A program made the translations under genes and the position numbers. Of a DNA stretch of 64,000 bases, positions 36,000 to 49,844 are shown piece after piece (positions within the stretch are counted from its first letter, which is position 1; every line of letters begins with the position of its first letter). The DNA lies in contig OX387609.1 in NCBI GenBank assembly GCA_947568835.1, positions 7,145,660 to 7,209,659 on the forward strand. Direction: 5' to 3'. Under the pieces are notes generated by a model. That model worked only from the letters and a program-made list of their open reading frames with translations, had not been told where the DNA came from and searched no databases. Source of the stretch: Protonemura montana (lineage: Eukaryota > Arthropoda > Insecta > Plecoptera > Nemouridae).

Positions 36000-38250
36000 C
36001 TTATTTACACGATTCTATTCCACGTTTGATTTCGTGTAAGAATAAACCATAAGAAAAATGCCAAAAGTCGCAGATAAGGCGCCAAATTTTTAGGACAGCC
36101 TTGAAAAGTGCCAAAGAAAAAGTTAATTCGTAGTTTTTCTCATTTTAAGGATCTGCATGTACATACGCATTCTGTTGCACTTCATACTACTTATTTAAAT
36201 TAGTTATTGCGTACTAAACAATACACACAATTAAATTACAATTTTCACATTAAACACTTTGCGTTTGAAAAACCTGTTGCAAATTCACGGCTTTCTTGAA
36301 AATTCTAAATTTTTCTACGGCTTCTTAAATCGATGCAAAATAATTGTCACCTGTTTTTGCAATCTGTCACTCAAAATCAAGATTAGTCGAAATAATATCT
36401 TAAAAACTTATTTCGTATCGTTTGGTTGTTAAAAAATCCGTATCTCATCCTTAGCCTACTTGCAATGAAAGGTTAACCCACAAGTGATTTGCATAAAAGT
36501 CGGAAAAAACATTTTCGTTTGAAATTGGAAGTGAAATCTTGTCTAGGCTGGGGTTGAATAATACGCGTCGTATTTGAACAATTTCTCAGCAATTAAGCAT
36601 TTAATCGGCTTGATATTTATACCTTAATGACCGTAGCGACACCACGCTCGTTTTGATGCTATTTCAAATACATTTTTTGTTAGAAAATGCAGAAAAATGG
36701 TCAAAAACAGATATTTCGATATATTTTTTCACGAACTCTTGCTCTTGTTACCCGTAAAAAGCTGTCGTATTGGATTTTAATATGTCGGCCGCTATTATTT
36801 TATGTTTAATTTTGAGTAAAAACCAACCATTTCAACGTATAGTTAAAATTCCGCCAACCTCCGCTAAAGTGCTGAATAACAGTTTATTTTTTAAATATGA
36901 GAATGCCACGGGCTTTTACGTGGTAGAGATTTAAGTATTTAAAATATTTATTAAAAGTATGGCATTGCACTTGGATTGCGTATTTGGATCATTTTTGTTT
37001 AAAACAGCACTCTGTAATTAAAGACCTTTTGAATTTAAAAAAACCTGTTGAAAGGTCACGGCATTCTCGAAAATTAAATAAATATCCACGGCGTCCTCAG
37101 TCGATGAAAGACATCTGTCAAATGTTTATCTTTGATCTGTCAATCCAAATCTAGTTTTGGTGAAATAATCGAGTGAGTGTTATCGAAGTGTGTTATGGTT
37201 GTTAAAAAACATTATTTTATGTCTTAAAAGGTTCAAAGTAAATTACAATTTTTGGTGATTTGCATAAATTCCGCAAATATTGCTGATCGATATAAATTAT
37301 TGCGTGATCTTGTCTAGGCTGGGGATGAAGAAAAATCGTCGTCTTTTTACCAACTGTAAATCGGCAATTCTTTGGTACCTATATGACCGTAGAGGTAACG
37401 CGCTCATGTTGATGATATTCTATCAAAAAATGCCCAAAAAATGTATAAGAATAGTTCCAAGTCTGTGTGTTCTCGTGATATTTTGCATTTTTAACCACGA
37501 AGAAAGTGTCGTGTTGCATTTTACTTTCAATTCCGCACATCCTCGTTTAATTTCAAATAAGAATCAACCATAAAATCTTTGCCAAAATTAGCGCAAATGG
37601 GCTAAAATTGTCGTAGACACTTTTTTGTGTCCAAGTGTCCCATTGACCGACCCACGCGGTAACCAAGGAAATCACGAATTAGGGATATAATTAATCTGAC
37701 GGAGCTGATATGATGGAACTGATATGAGTGATTCTAGCAAAGATATTAGTGAATCTAGATAAATATATGAATGATGCGAGTAATTGGAACTTTGCACGTA
37801 AAAAATGATATGTTAAAATAAACTTGAGAATGCTATGTGCTCAAGATGAGGTTAAAATAAATTCAAAATTACTAAAGTACTGTTGGGCATCAAACCAAAA
37901 TCACTTTCAAATACCTGTTGAAAATGCATAGCGTCTTCGAAAAAAAATCACGGTTTCCTAAAACGATGCAAAAGGGTTGTCACTTGTCTTTTCCATCTGT
38001 CATTTCTGAATAAACTTCATGTGTAATTTTAACAAAGCTGCCTTTTAAGAAACTAATTCAGTGAGTCCAGGTTTTTGTAAAGAACTATGTTTTCTGGCAA
38101 CAATAAGGCAAGAATAATAATAATAATAATGCCAATAATAAGCATTCAGAAACCTGCAGAATAAGCTGATTTACATAAAAGTAGCAATTAATATCGTTGC
38201 CCAACGCCGAGAAAACGTTTACGTGACACATATTTGAGTCGTTTGCTCCA
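36000..38250 (+). repeat. Diverged large tandem array, three units of about 0.8 kb
   Basis: Homologous cores start at about 36270, 37040 and 37915. Shared landmarks in order: ACCTGTTG, a CACGG/TTCTCGAAAA block, GTTGTTAAAAAA, TGATTTGCATAAA, TCTTGTCTAGGCTGGGG, and ATGACCGTAG followed by CGCTC. The stretch after the cores (AATAA/AATCAACCATAA) also recurs near 36045 and 37560. A separate block, GATTCTAGCAAAGATATTAG, recurs at about 35638 and 37730. Units differ by many substitutions and indels. An open frame in the second core (37280-37573) is broken in the first, so it is not a conserved gene. Confidence 0.65.
38110..38131 (+). repeat. Simple repeat (AAT)n
   Basis: Six AAT units inside the third unit of the large tandem array. 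Confidence 0.8.
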
Positions 38251-40874
38251 AATCAGCATGTGGTCTATTATATATAAAAAAACAACATTTCTGTTTCTAT
38301 TTAGTACAATTTTAGTGCGAGAAATGTCACTTTTGGTGATACTTCTTTGAAGGGATGCAATTCAAGATGTGTTGTATTTTGTACCAATTCTCCACCTATT
38401 GATCGACCTATCTATCACCCGCTATAATCGATAGGTTTTTTATTTAGCTACATAATCGTAGATGCACCTGTTCCCACCTTATACATTCATTAGGTTCAGT
38501 TTACAAGAAAAAAATACCGCAAGAAATACACCACAGGAACTTAAGTCATAGTGTAACACCATTGAGTGGTAACACCGGTCATTGTTTCCTTCAAAGGTGT
38601 CTTCAAACTCCTTCAATCAAATCTAATACATTTGAGAAATCTTATCCGTTATGCACAAGTGACTCATAAACGCTTTCTTTTACCACAAGCCAGTTGTCGA
38701 TTTTAATCTAGTTTAATCACACATTATCATTATTCAATACCATAATCACCATTCAATTATATAACCCTCTGCGTATTTACATGATACGATTGATATAATT
38801 TTCAAACGATTTGCCAAATTCACCTAATCCCTTTCAGAATAATTTGACTTTTATAGCGTCAATTGGAAAATATCATCATGCTTGTCGATTTGTAATTACT
38901 TGGCAATCAATTGTCAATCAATTAAAACATGTATTGAACAAAATTTTAAACAAGTACAAAAATTACTGTAATCTTATTTTATCTTAATAATAATTAACTG
39001 AACTTAAAACATCGATACTAGAATTTCTGAATCACAGATAATTTAAAAAACGTTTCAAAAATCAAATCTGAGACTATTAAATCGAAAAAATGGGAAATTA
39101 GCATACTTTATGGAAGAAAGCACCTAATTTATTAACAAATCTTGTAATGAATCTGATTTTAATTGGTTCATATTTGTAGCAACGAAGATTCGTTCTACTG
39201 TCCCTCTGACGCTGGGCGTTGTGAATGGACCGCTTATACACGTTTGTGTTTGCGCTGTAAAGGAATCTAATTATTTTAATTTAAATCTCCAGTGATTTAA
39301 GGAGCCCCCAAATTCTATATAAACTTTTTGATAGTACTACCTTTAAAACTTGAGACCAAATTTTCTTCATTAAATGTGCTACAATACGCTTCAAGACTTT
39401 ATGTGGAATATGTGAAAACCTAGACCTGACCAAATATTACTCAAAATATTAAAAAAAAAAAATGAGGGTAAAAAAGTGGTGGAAAATATTATTTACAAAC
39501 AACAAGTAGAAATACTCGATGAAAATTGGTTGTTTTTATTAAAGAAATCGATTTCACACTTCAAAGAAAAATATGATAAGATGGTTCTTGTAGGACAAGG
39601 CCAGCCTTCCAGGAACCTTTCCTAGTAACCTTGGAACCCCTATACCGGTGTCCTATTTGGTGTTCTAAATAATTGCCAGCTGACCATATAACACGAGAAA
39701 CCAACATAATTCTCACGAATTTCCCAAGTAAATATGGAAGAAAATGTTAAAACATATCAAGCTAGAAAATTTAAAAAACTGTCTATTTATTATTGTTGCA
39801 TTTACATCTGAGCCCCTGTTTATAGTTTATTTCTAAACATGCTTATTTAATCCGCATTCGCTGTTATAAACATAACTCTTCCCGATTTTTATATATATTT
39901 TTCCAGCGCAGTAAATGACGTTTTTTTCCACCCCAATGGGTCATCTTAATTGAATCATGAAAATTCACAATTTTGCATATCACAGCTAGGGCACAACGCA
40001 GTTTTCTCAATTAAATAAGTAGTATTTTAAATTAATAATCGCAAGATCGTCGCTTGTACAAGAGGTTTATTTAAAAAAAAATCTTTATTTTCTGGGCTGA
40101 GCCTTTTTTTTAATTTCTGAATCAGAATTTTTGACTTCGGTGACGTACAACGGCTACAACAAGAAAAAAAACTGAATAGTGCACCTCAGAAAACAGGTGA
40201 ATTGAAAATCAAAATTTTCAAGTGGCAACATAGGGAGGAAAATTGTTTGATTCGTGGTCATCTTGTCAGGAGTCAAAATTTCGTCTCGACTAGACAATCT
40301 AGCTGTTGGTAAACCTATCCTTCTTGACGGGTAAATCAGTGATATTTACAAAAACCTAAACGCACTGGGATGACCCTAGGAAAGTGAAATATTCAATAAC
40401 GCAGCTTCATCAAGCAATTTGAACAACTAACAACTTTCAGAGATAAATATTTATTTCTGCAATTGATGTGGCCAAAAATATAATAGATGCACATGTGTTT
40501 TTGGAATATAGCGTACAGTCAGCCTTTTTGAAAAGGCTAAAAAAAAACTCCTACAAGCAAATTCTTTTGTAACGTGCTTCTTTTAAAATATCTAATTTTT
40601 GAATACAACATTTTTGAGAGATTGTGTCCTCTGAATGATGATTCGTGTTTATAAATAAACATTTTTGTTAAATTAGGTGAAATAAGTGTAACCTAAAACA
40701 GGTAACAATAATTTTTGAATAGAAAATTATTGAGAGAGTTTGCCTTCTGAATTGGTTCGTCTTTATAAAGACATGCGTTAAATTCAGTGAAATAATTATT
40801 CCCTAAAACAGTTGTGTTCAAGAATTTTCTTCTAATTTTCCTACGGCCCGGTACTACGATTTTCTTAACTCCTA

Positions 40875-40910
40875 GATTAAATCAGTTGTCATGGCAACAA
40901 GATCCACACA
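40875..40910 (+). repeat. Dispersed CCATGG-core repeat, copy 3, with X-box-like palindrome
   Basis: GTTGTCATGGCAAC at 40885-40898 is a near-perfect palindrome of the RFX X-box type. The flanks resemble the CCATGG-core family. Confidence 0.4.
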
Positions 40911-42323
40911 CTTGTAATTAAACATGTTGTTTCCAGAAACAAACCCAGCAGAAGATTAATGTAAAGCTTGGCTAGAAAAATGTGCTGCCGAACCTGAATC
41001 GATCTGAAGTTCCTATTGCAACATTCGACAATCATTTCAGATGTCAGTTAAGATATCTGCAAACATTTTCGAAAAGTCTTAGCATCGCACTGCTGGTAAT
41101 TCAAAACGGACAACCAGTTTTAGAAAGTAATTTCCAGCAATCGAATTAAAAACCGTCCATGGACTATGTTCTCATTTTTGCAAATATTAACATTATTGTG
41201 GTCAGATTGTTGAACTGTAATCACGCAAGTTTTTAACAGTGTTTTCGATTCTTGAAACAGTTCTCATGACCATTCCCGTCCATGTCTCAGGTTAGTATGG
41301 GTCTTGTTATTACACAAATTAACATTTTATTTTAATGTAATTATTATATTATATATTATGTAATATAATTGTATGATCATATATAAATACACATTTTATT
41401 AGAATGACCTTTTTAACGCTTGAAAATGGTAAAAATGAGCAATTCGATTATGCTGATCTGTGAAAATTGGGACTCGAGAGCAACGAGACTAATGGGCAAG
41501 TGACTTTAATAAGGAACATGATTAAGACATTTTTATCAAGAGTTACCTAGATTAATTTGTGAGTAGTTTTTGTAATTGATGCCACATGTCTATACAATGA
41601 ATTTTAATAATTTTTTCCACGATTTACGCTGAACTTGAGTAGAGAAATCGATAAGAAAGTGCTTATTTTTTAGATCTGTGGGTCATACTGCTCATGATTT
41701 GCATTCTTGGTCTTGATCAAGAGATCTTTTCAAGTAAGAAAGTTTGCTTGATCAGATGAGACAAGCTCTCCAATTTTCAGAGAATGTGATCTGGTGGTCA
41801 CTTTATCTATTTTAAGGGTTTGCCGAGTTAGATGCATAGGAGCTCGGTATAAAGTACTGGCGTACTGCAAAGTTACTCAAAATTGTTAAAAATTGATAAA
41901 TAACTGTCGAAAAAACTTTACTTCAAAATCTTTGACTCAAGACATGATAAATGTAAAAAAAAAAAGTCATGTGTCCTTCATACATGGTCAGTAGATCAGT
42001 CTGTAGTACATACATCTTCATAAAACATCACAAAAAGAACATCAGGCATCAGACAAAAGGTGCTAATTAAAAATATACGATGCATGCAAAAATCCAAGTA
42101 TTTGCTTTCACAGAGATGATCAAAGATTCATTTGTAAGGAGAATTGAAGATATAAATTTAAAATGAGATTTGGACAAAAGGCTTAAACGAATTTTGAGAA
42201 AAATCTGCATAATGGGAGGACACATCGACGTGTATTTAAAATCTAACTTCGTTCGTAAATCGATCAAAACTTTAAGAAAATGCAAAAGTTTGTTTTTCTC
42301 ATTTGAAGCAAATGTACCTACTG

Positions 42324-42344
42324 TTTTTTTTTTTTTTTTTTTTT
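42324..42344 (+). repeat. Poly(T) run, 21 bases
   Basis: Uninterrupted T run; could mark the poly(A) end of a minus-strand retroposed fragment, though no body is recognised. Confidence 0.8.
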
Positions 42345-43329
42345 AATATAAGCCATTTTCAAACGTTTCTTCAAAATTCTCATACCACCACATCTAGCTA
42401 ACACGAGAACTCTTGTGTCGGCAAAACTCCTTTTATAACGCTTCCAAATCATCGCCAGCGCATTCATTAATAGCATTATCCAACTGAAGACAACAAAGGC
42501 TTCACTAGATGTGCCGACTCTGCCATGTCATCTCACTATATTATTTCATTTACTGATTACATTTTATAATTTATAAAAATAGAAAAAACACAGTATAAGA
42601 ATTGTATAAACAGAAAAGAGATGCAAGAATCATTACAATGGTAGTAATACATAAAAGTATTTGCTACGGGCCACGGTTGTGAGGAGATCCACAAAGGATT
42701 TTGCCCGACTAAGACGTGAAAAATAGGAACGAAGAAATGCTGCGCTAGAGGCGAAATTTTCATTTGAACAAAAGGGTTTTTTGGCCCGGCAGGGGGTACG
42801 GTGCCGACTGGTGGACAATGACTCTGTCGGCGGTATCAACGGTCATTACTTCATGCGATAACATCGAGTTAATGATATGGTTTGTAAGGTAGACGAATTT
42901 AAAATTAAGAATATGTGTGTGTAAGTACAGTTTAAGACACTGCAATTCACTTGAAAGACTAAATTTTTGGAGTACATGTGATTATTTAAGTGTTTACTTG
43001 CGGACTAGGACGTTTTTTTTTGTAATTTTCATATTTTTTAGATTATTTTTTAATTGATTTTTGAATTGTTAGCTTGATTTTTCTCATTTTTAATCTAATT
43101 CTGAAACGGTTAAAGATTAATTTTTCACGCGCAAGCTATTCCAACAACTATAAATTTGTATTCAGACTTAAAAAAAAAAATCTATAGTTTCCAACAAACC
43201 CCAAAATTAAAAATGCGCATTTGACTTTTATAACACTAAGCTGTAAATTTTGCCATTCCTGTACACATTTCAATTATCGAATTCTCTTCATTCATGTAAG
43301 GACATGCTATTTATAAAAACGGGACCCGA

Positions 43330-43580
43330 ATATCAAAATCGTTACTCCTCCCATCCATGAAAGCACCGAACATCCTACTTCCGCTAAGTTCATCGAATTA
43401 TGACTCTGACAAAACGAAATGTCCGTACCAACTTCCGGCACCGCCACAATGCACCTATGCAATCCAGAGAACAAAGATCAGCCACTAGATTCCCACGTTT
43501 ATCACAAAGAAAAGCCAGTGACTTTGCATTGCTCAGAATCGCGATGATTACAGATATGTTGACACTTGAATGACTGGCTG
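43330..43580. promoter_or_regulatory. Candidate enhancer block
   Basis: GC-richer stretch with AACAAAGATC (43470-43479, Sox/TCF type) and CTTTGCATT (43522-43530, POU type), unlike the surrounding AT-rich DNA. Zic genes are commonly controlled by distal enhancers; assigning this block to Zic is inference. Confidence 0.2.
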
Positions 43581-46416
43581 CAAGTTGTACCTACTGTTTT
43601 TTCCCCTTGATTGGTTAAATATCTTTTCGTCTTTCGTTCAAAAGAAGTTTTGCTGGATAGAAGCTTGGGAATATTTTATTTTTGGGAATTAAGGGAGTGA
43701 GTATACTAATGGCGTACCTTTGGATAAAACAGAAATAAATGCACAGCAATCACATTCAAATGTATTGCTGAAAAAATACTCTCGGGTTTCATCAATCAAA
43801 ATGTAATTTTAGTTATAATTTTTTATTTCCGTTATTTCAACATTAGGGAAGATAGGAAATCATATTCTTTGTCAGCATACAAACTACTTGGTTGTATTTA
43901 TTATTTATACATTTCGACAAATGGCTGCCACGATAAATAATATTTTGGAAATATTTTTATTTTTAGTATAGGCTAAAACACAACAAGAAAGGTTTTGATC
44001 AGAAATGTGTAATTCATTACAATATAATTACAACTTACTGGCAAGGAACAAATGTGATGGACTAAATTACCGTGGAAAATATCTTCATCTTACGATGAAA
44101 AAAAAAGGTGTCGCTAACAATATTTAAACGACTTCTGAAATCCCACCGTAAACCGAAATCAATCGTCATTTGCATCCTTAAATTCACACTAAGATCGCAG
44201 TAATCAAAAGTAAAAAAAAATCACTAAATCTTTCACAAGGAAATAATAAGAATCCCGCCGTGCTTTGTGCAGAAAAGCCCGTAGTTCCCCTTTTTTAGCA
44301 TGCATCAACTTCCGGTTTATTGTAGTGCAGACCTGCAGGTTGGTGAAAGCACCCCTAAAGACGTTACATCACCCCTCGGAGACAGATGAAAGCAATGTGA
44401 GGTGACAGCCTGCATATACTGTAATAATAATAAGCTGCAATTTGACTTTCAAGTTTCAAAGATTTAGGATAATAACAGGTCTTATATATTTTGACTCGAT
44501 CAGGAGTTGGATATAACAATGTTTTTTTTTTCTGTCTGCCCTGGGAGATATCTACGGGGCACTTTTGTTATTTTGAATAACATTTCCTCGTGTATGAGGA
44601 GAGCTCGGGAATGGAGTATGGTGCATTTCATTGTCAGAACTTACTGTGGTATAATAATTTGTCACTACATTATTGTGCAAAAATGTCATTGGCTTTAGAT
44701 GGAAATCGTTGGCCGTTTGGATTGACTAATAAAATCATTCTTAGTGCTTACTTCAAGACAGTTAAGAACCGCCGACAAAAATATTGCAAGTCATCTGCAA
44801 AATTTCATCTTTTAAATATATATTGAAAATATTTCATATTGCACTCCGAGTTTGAAAATTGAAATCACTTGTTAGTTGTTAAAGAAGTAGGTGAAATATT
44901 AAAATTCAGAACTGACTCGTGGATGTGAGATTATAAAGGGGATTGCTATCAAAATTTTAAGTGACACTGAGGACTATTGAAGGACTTTAAATTCACAAAG
45001 AAATTATGTTTATTTACATGCAAATATTCAAAATTGGCTTCGAAGGTTAAACTACTTGCCGAAACACAATTCTATACTTATAAAGAATTTTCACTGTGAA
45101 TACAGTGTAGGTGAATTCACAGATTTTTTAAATGAATGATAAGCAATAAATAAAACATTAAGGACTCGTCCTTATCATTAAAAAACAATTTTGTTTTTAT
45201 TTTTGACATTGCTTAAGACAGATAAAACAGACGTGAATCTTTTGGTCAAACATTTTGAAATCATTTCTGACAACATAAAAACTAAAAAAAAAATCAAATT
45301 TATATCTCTTAAACCTGATTGAATACACAACAAAAATCCATCTATGATCTCAAAAATGAATTAAACTGCTGAATATTACATGGCTCTAGCATCCTAAACG
45401 GTTACAAAGTGAATTTTTTTTTGGGATCCGAAATTTTCTAGCGCATTATGATTCGATTGGTAGCACGTCATATTAGGCACCTACCAACAATAAAGGTATT
45501 TTATACCTTCAAGTATACCTCTTTGTGTCCTGACTATGTGGGTAAGGATTCATTCATAGCGATCTTGAATGGTATTCATCGAGTGGGTCGTTTTCTTTGC
45601 TGAGCCGAAATATTGACAGGCTAAAACCAACATTATATTTATGCACTGTATGGCGGTGTAGAGACGAGTGGTCATTATGAGAATATCAACTCTTCTCAAT
45701 TCAATGGTTACATAAACCATTGGACCGATTTTTTTTTCATTGTCAATTTCTTTTCATATTTTTGTAACCATAAAATTCCAATTAGTGCGTCAGTTTTATT
45801 TGAAAACATCCGTTGACATTTTGGTAAAAATCTCCACGTTTTCGACATGTTTTTGGGATTTTTTTTGAATTTCTTTTCTTTTCTTAGTGCACTGAAATTA
45901 ACTAAAAAAAATCATCATCCGATTGTTTGCAAACATACCTAATTGCTGCAAAAACAACAAAAAATGTAATCTATTAATCTAATTTTGTAATCTAACTCCG
46001 TACCTTATTTAAGTGCCACCATTAAATCTCCAAAAAAATAACAAAATAACAAAATGAATTGATTTTGTGGAATCTAAACCAGATATTTGTGTCCATTGGC
46101 AAGTGTTGGTTGGGTCACAAAATTGTTTTCTTTTTCGTAACTCGATGAATTACAAAGAATATCCAGAAAAGGAAGAAAACTATCATTATCTCTATAAAGG
46201 TTGTTGCGGCAGGTTGCACACTTGGGTTCGATCCTGCAAACAGTAAAATATTTTAGGAATATATTTGATTTTTGAATATTTTTGTAAAACAAAAACGGAA
46301 CTCACAAGGGCTGGATTTTATGACACAAAAATATTTTGATGCATAAAATTGGTATCCATTTAAAAGCTTCCTTGAGAATATTTGTTATACTTGACCTGAA
46401 GACAGTGAATTAATGT

Positions 46417-46452
46417 GCCCTGTTTAACGGCGCACTGTTCTGTCACGCACCC
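46417..46452 (-). repeat. Solo SINE 3' tail
   Basis: On the minus strand GACAGAACAGTGCGCCGTTA matches the SINE terminus; no body precedes it. Confidence 0.45.
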
Positions 46453-46529
46453 TATCACGCCCTTCTTTGATAAGGTGTTCTGGAGAACGCTTACAGAATC
46501 CAGAAAATATATCTTGGAAGCATAGGAAA

Positions 46530-46573
46530 TCAGAATTTAGAAGCACTTTCAGGTGATCTCAGTATCGTCATGG
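46530..46573 (+). repeat. Diverged copy of the AAGATAGCAGAATTGAG repeat
   Basis: AGAATTTAGAAGCACTTTCA then GGTGATCTCAGTATC parallels the duplication 230 bases downstream. Confidence 0.4.
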
Positions 46574-46756
46574 CTAAAAACGCAGAAAGAGAATAAGACT
46601 CGAAGGAATTCACATCTTATTTAACCAAAAAGAAAGGTCCTTTACATTCAAATTTAAGTTTGCAACAAATATTACAAACAATCAATAAACACCATCTGAA
46701 GTGTTTTATATCAACTTCGTTGATTTATGTCCAACTGAATTGATATCATATTAATA

Positions 46757-46953
46757 TAAGATAGCAGAATTGAGAAGCTCTGTCAGGCGATCTCAGCATC
46801 ACCTTAGCTACCAAACATTGAATCTACCATTAAACCTTCTGTGTTAGGTCATGATATACCCATGGTAACATAAGATAGCGGAATTGAGAAGTTCTGTCAG
46901 GCGATCTCAGCATCTCCTTGGCTACCAAACATTGAATCTACCATTGAACCTCC
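46757..46953 (+). repeat. Direct duplication, 114-bp spacing
   Basis: Two copies of an 83-base core, starting TAAGATAGC at 46757 and 46871 and ending near ACCATTAAACCTTC/ACCATTGAACCTCC, with only a handful of substitutions between them. Related fragments lie at 28048, 46530 and 60985, so this is a dispersed family duplicated locally. Confidence 0.8.
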
Positions 46954-48519
46954 AATGCTTGATAGTATTTTTGCTTTCGAAGCTGGAAACGGAAATTACC
47001 GTCTTATACACATTTGGGTATGTTTTATGGTTGCCCCTGCCTCGCCCCTGACTTACGCAGTCAGTTGGGCCCTAAATACAGCTTTCAAGGGGATACAAAA
47101 AAACAATTACATATCCAACGGAAGACTTATTTGGTTTATTTATTGCATTGGTTATGTATATTTTTACTGGTAAAAACTTGCAGGAGTTTGTTTCGCATTG
47201 CTAGTTTATTTTTATATTTGTCTAAAGCTAGAGAAATCTTCTCAATTTGAGAATTGCAAATCTGAACAAAAATTGAAGCAATTTTATCAGCCATTAACCA
47301 AACTAAACAAACTGTATCCGGTAAATCAACGCATGTACTACCACATCGGTGATAATTGAACGAGACTTTTTGAGAGGACTTAAGAGGATTTATATCGGTA
47401 AAGTAATATACCAAAAACATTGAATACTCAGTTGAATGCAAGTATTCACAATTTAAATAGGAAATAATTCACTTCGTGAGTTTTGTTTTTTGTGTTGAAG
47501 CTGTTGATTTAGTGAAACGTCATATTTACAGTACTTAAAAATTAAACTTGAGTCGTTACTTGTTTTAAAATTACGTAAATGAATAGTACTCAAATGATGT
47601 GACATGTTAACATCAATTTTTGTGAATTTAATGAGTTATGATACCAAATAATTAAAGATATCATCAATTTTAGGTACTTTCAAAATTATTCCACTGTTCC
47701 AACGTAAATTTAATGACATTTAAGTTGCCTGGAGAAAAATATCCAATGTAAATTTCAATATTCTAAACATGACGCTTTTAGTTTTGTCGTGAAGTTTTAA
47801 GAGTGTTTTAACTAACCAAGTAATCATGCTTTTTAGATGAAGCTATCAAATTGCAAAATAAATATGTAAAATAATAAATACCATGACCTTAGCATGACCT
47901 TAAATTTCAATCATTTTTCTCATGCCTAGTAAACTTTCATTACAAAGAACATATTTACAAAATGTTGGTAAATATTTGTAGAGTAGATATACTTTGAAAT
48001 TAGTATTGACATTTTTTAATAAATTGATTGAAAGAAAACAACAAATTTTTTAGTGTGTGTTACAAATGTCAAATTTCAAAATCGGTCTAGCCGTCTGATC
48101 ACAAGATAAGAAATAAACTATGTCTTGAAAGAAAAATATCCTCTGATTCTTGCCCCCAAATACTTCTTCGTTCGAAGAACGATTCGAAGAACGATGGTCT
48201 ACGCTCAACCAAAAGTGCGAATCAAAGATATCTCTCAAAATTTCCGGTAAATCAAGTTTTGAAGATGGAGAAAAATAAAGAATATAGTGTATAATTTAAA
48301 TGTACGTCTTAAAACAACATCAATTGTCATCAAGCTAAATTATATTTGAGTAATGGTAGCACAAAATTACTAACTTAAATTACATTTTACTGTTGTTAAA
48401 ACAATATTTGTATAATCATACCTTGGCCAAGCTAGGTAATTAAAACTAAATGTATAAAAAGTTAATTTTTAGGTATTTTTCTAGAAATGAAAATCTCACA
48501 GGTATTTTGCTTGTTGTTG

Positions 48520-48539
48520 AAAAAAAAAAAAAAAAAAAA
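48520..48539 (+). repeat. Poly(A) run, 20 bases
   Basis: Uninterrupted A run. No retroposon body recognised upstream. Confidence 0.8.
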
Positions 48540-49844
48540 GTACGATACCAACACCCGATGAAATTTATAAAAATTATAATCAACAGTTTAATTATGTATT
48601 CTATTTGTTTACATCACGGATTCCTCTGAAAATAAAATTGTTGAATTTTGTGGTTTTTGTGGATTTTGAGAATTGTGTAGTTTTGTGGTTGATTTTTGGA
48701 TTTTTAAATCGAATATAATTAAATGGGATTTAAATCCTACAAAGAACATTCTTAAACGGAAAATACATCCTGGTTATACGAACTCTAAGAGATCTTTGAA
48801 TTTATGTATCGGCAATGAGACTGTCGACAAAATCATTTTGGAAGCAAATAACAACGATTATCACAGCTCAAAATTACTACGGGTAATTTATCTCATCTAG
48901 TGCGATGATTATCAATTACTATAGAGCTCCGATAAATCAAATAAAATCGAGGTTTCGTCTTGGAAAAATTATGGAGACATAGCTTTGGCACAAAAATCAC
49001 TGGCACAAATAATTACTAAGCAAGTACAAGTAATCCACAGAATAAATAAAAAATTCCCGAATGTGAACATTTTCTATCGGTGAAAAACAAAGAATCAATC
49101 AACGACCCTTGCGAAACGTTACGGAAAATTGACGAACCTTATTCTTCAAATCCATTTCCCTTTAAAAATGCAACCAAATTTCCAAATATCAGTAATCAGC
49201 TGGATTTATGAAATCTAGTTTGTTATTAGATCACCATGCTACTTTGGAGTTATTTTCATGTCCTATTTTACTTCTTCATACCAAATTTGAATGTTCACTT
49301 CACATGTGCTTAGCTTTTTACCCTTGGAGCGTTAAAGACGGTTAAAGTAAACAACAGGTAGAACTAAAATTTAGGTTTTATCCATCACGAAATTATGCTG
49401 CCGCTATTTAAATGTCCTTGTACAAAGAAATATGAATACCACGATTCCGGTATCAGGATAGTTTAATTGCCAATGAGTGGAGTATTTGCGGATGGTAAAT
49501 TGAATTCAAAGACATTTTCTGTAGACATCACAAACCCTGGCATATACTTTTATTTACATCTCAAAATCGCTGTAAAGCGAGAAAGTTTTAATCAAATCAT
49601 AAAGTGTAGTTGTTATTACAACTTTTAATTTGGAACTACTTGTAATTTGCATGTTGAGATCGGGGTCTGAAGGTAATCCAATCAGAACTAAGTATTCGAG
49701 TGCAAATATCACGTCTAAAAAACCACGTAGAGGGTATTTCCGAAGACAAAAACATTTTCAATTATCCAATGTGTTTACATGTGATTAAAACGCAAATTTT
49801 ATGAAAAGTAGAATAATAAGAAATAAGTTGAAAGACAATTTACT

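Larger units (their letters stand above)
38251..46700. other. Intergenic DNA, gene desert part 3
   Basis: AT-rich with no supported gene. Contains an X-box-like palindrome at 40885, a 21-T run at 42324-42344, GC-richer blocks at 42650-42850, 43330-43580 and 44270-44400, a possible terminal exon at 46084-46240 and a solo SINE tail at 46417. Confidence 0.55.

Noticed and set aside
37280..37573. 97-residue frame in the large tandem array
   Set aside because: The homologous position in the first unit is interrupted by a stop, so the frame is not conserved between copies.
42557..42945. Overlapping minus-strand frames in a GC-richer block
   Set aside because: Overlapping short frames in different phases with no domain; more likely regulatory or repeat DNA than coding.
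46218..46234. tRNA gene suggested by GGGTTCGATCC
   Set aside because: Box B only; there is no box A at the right distance and no cloverleaf.
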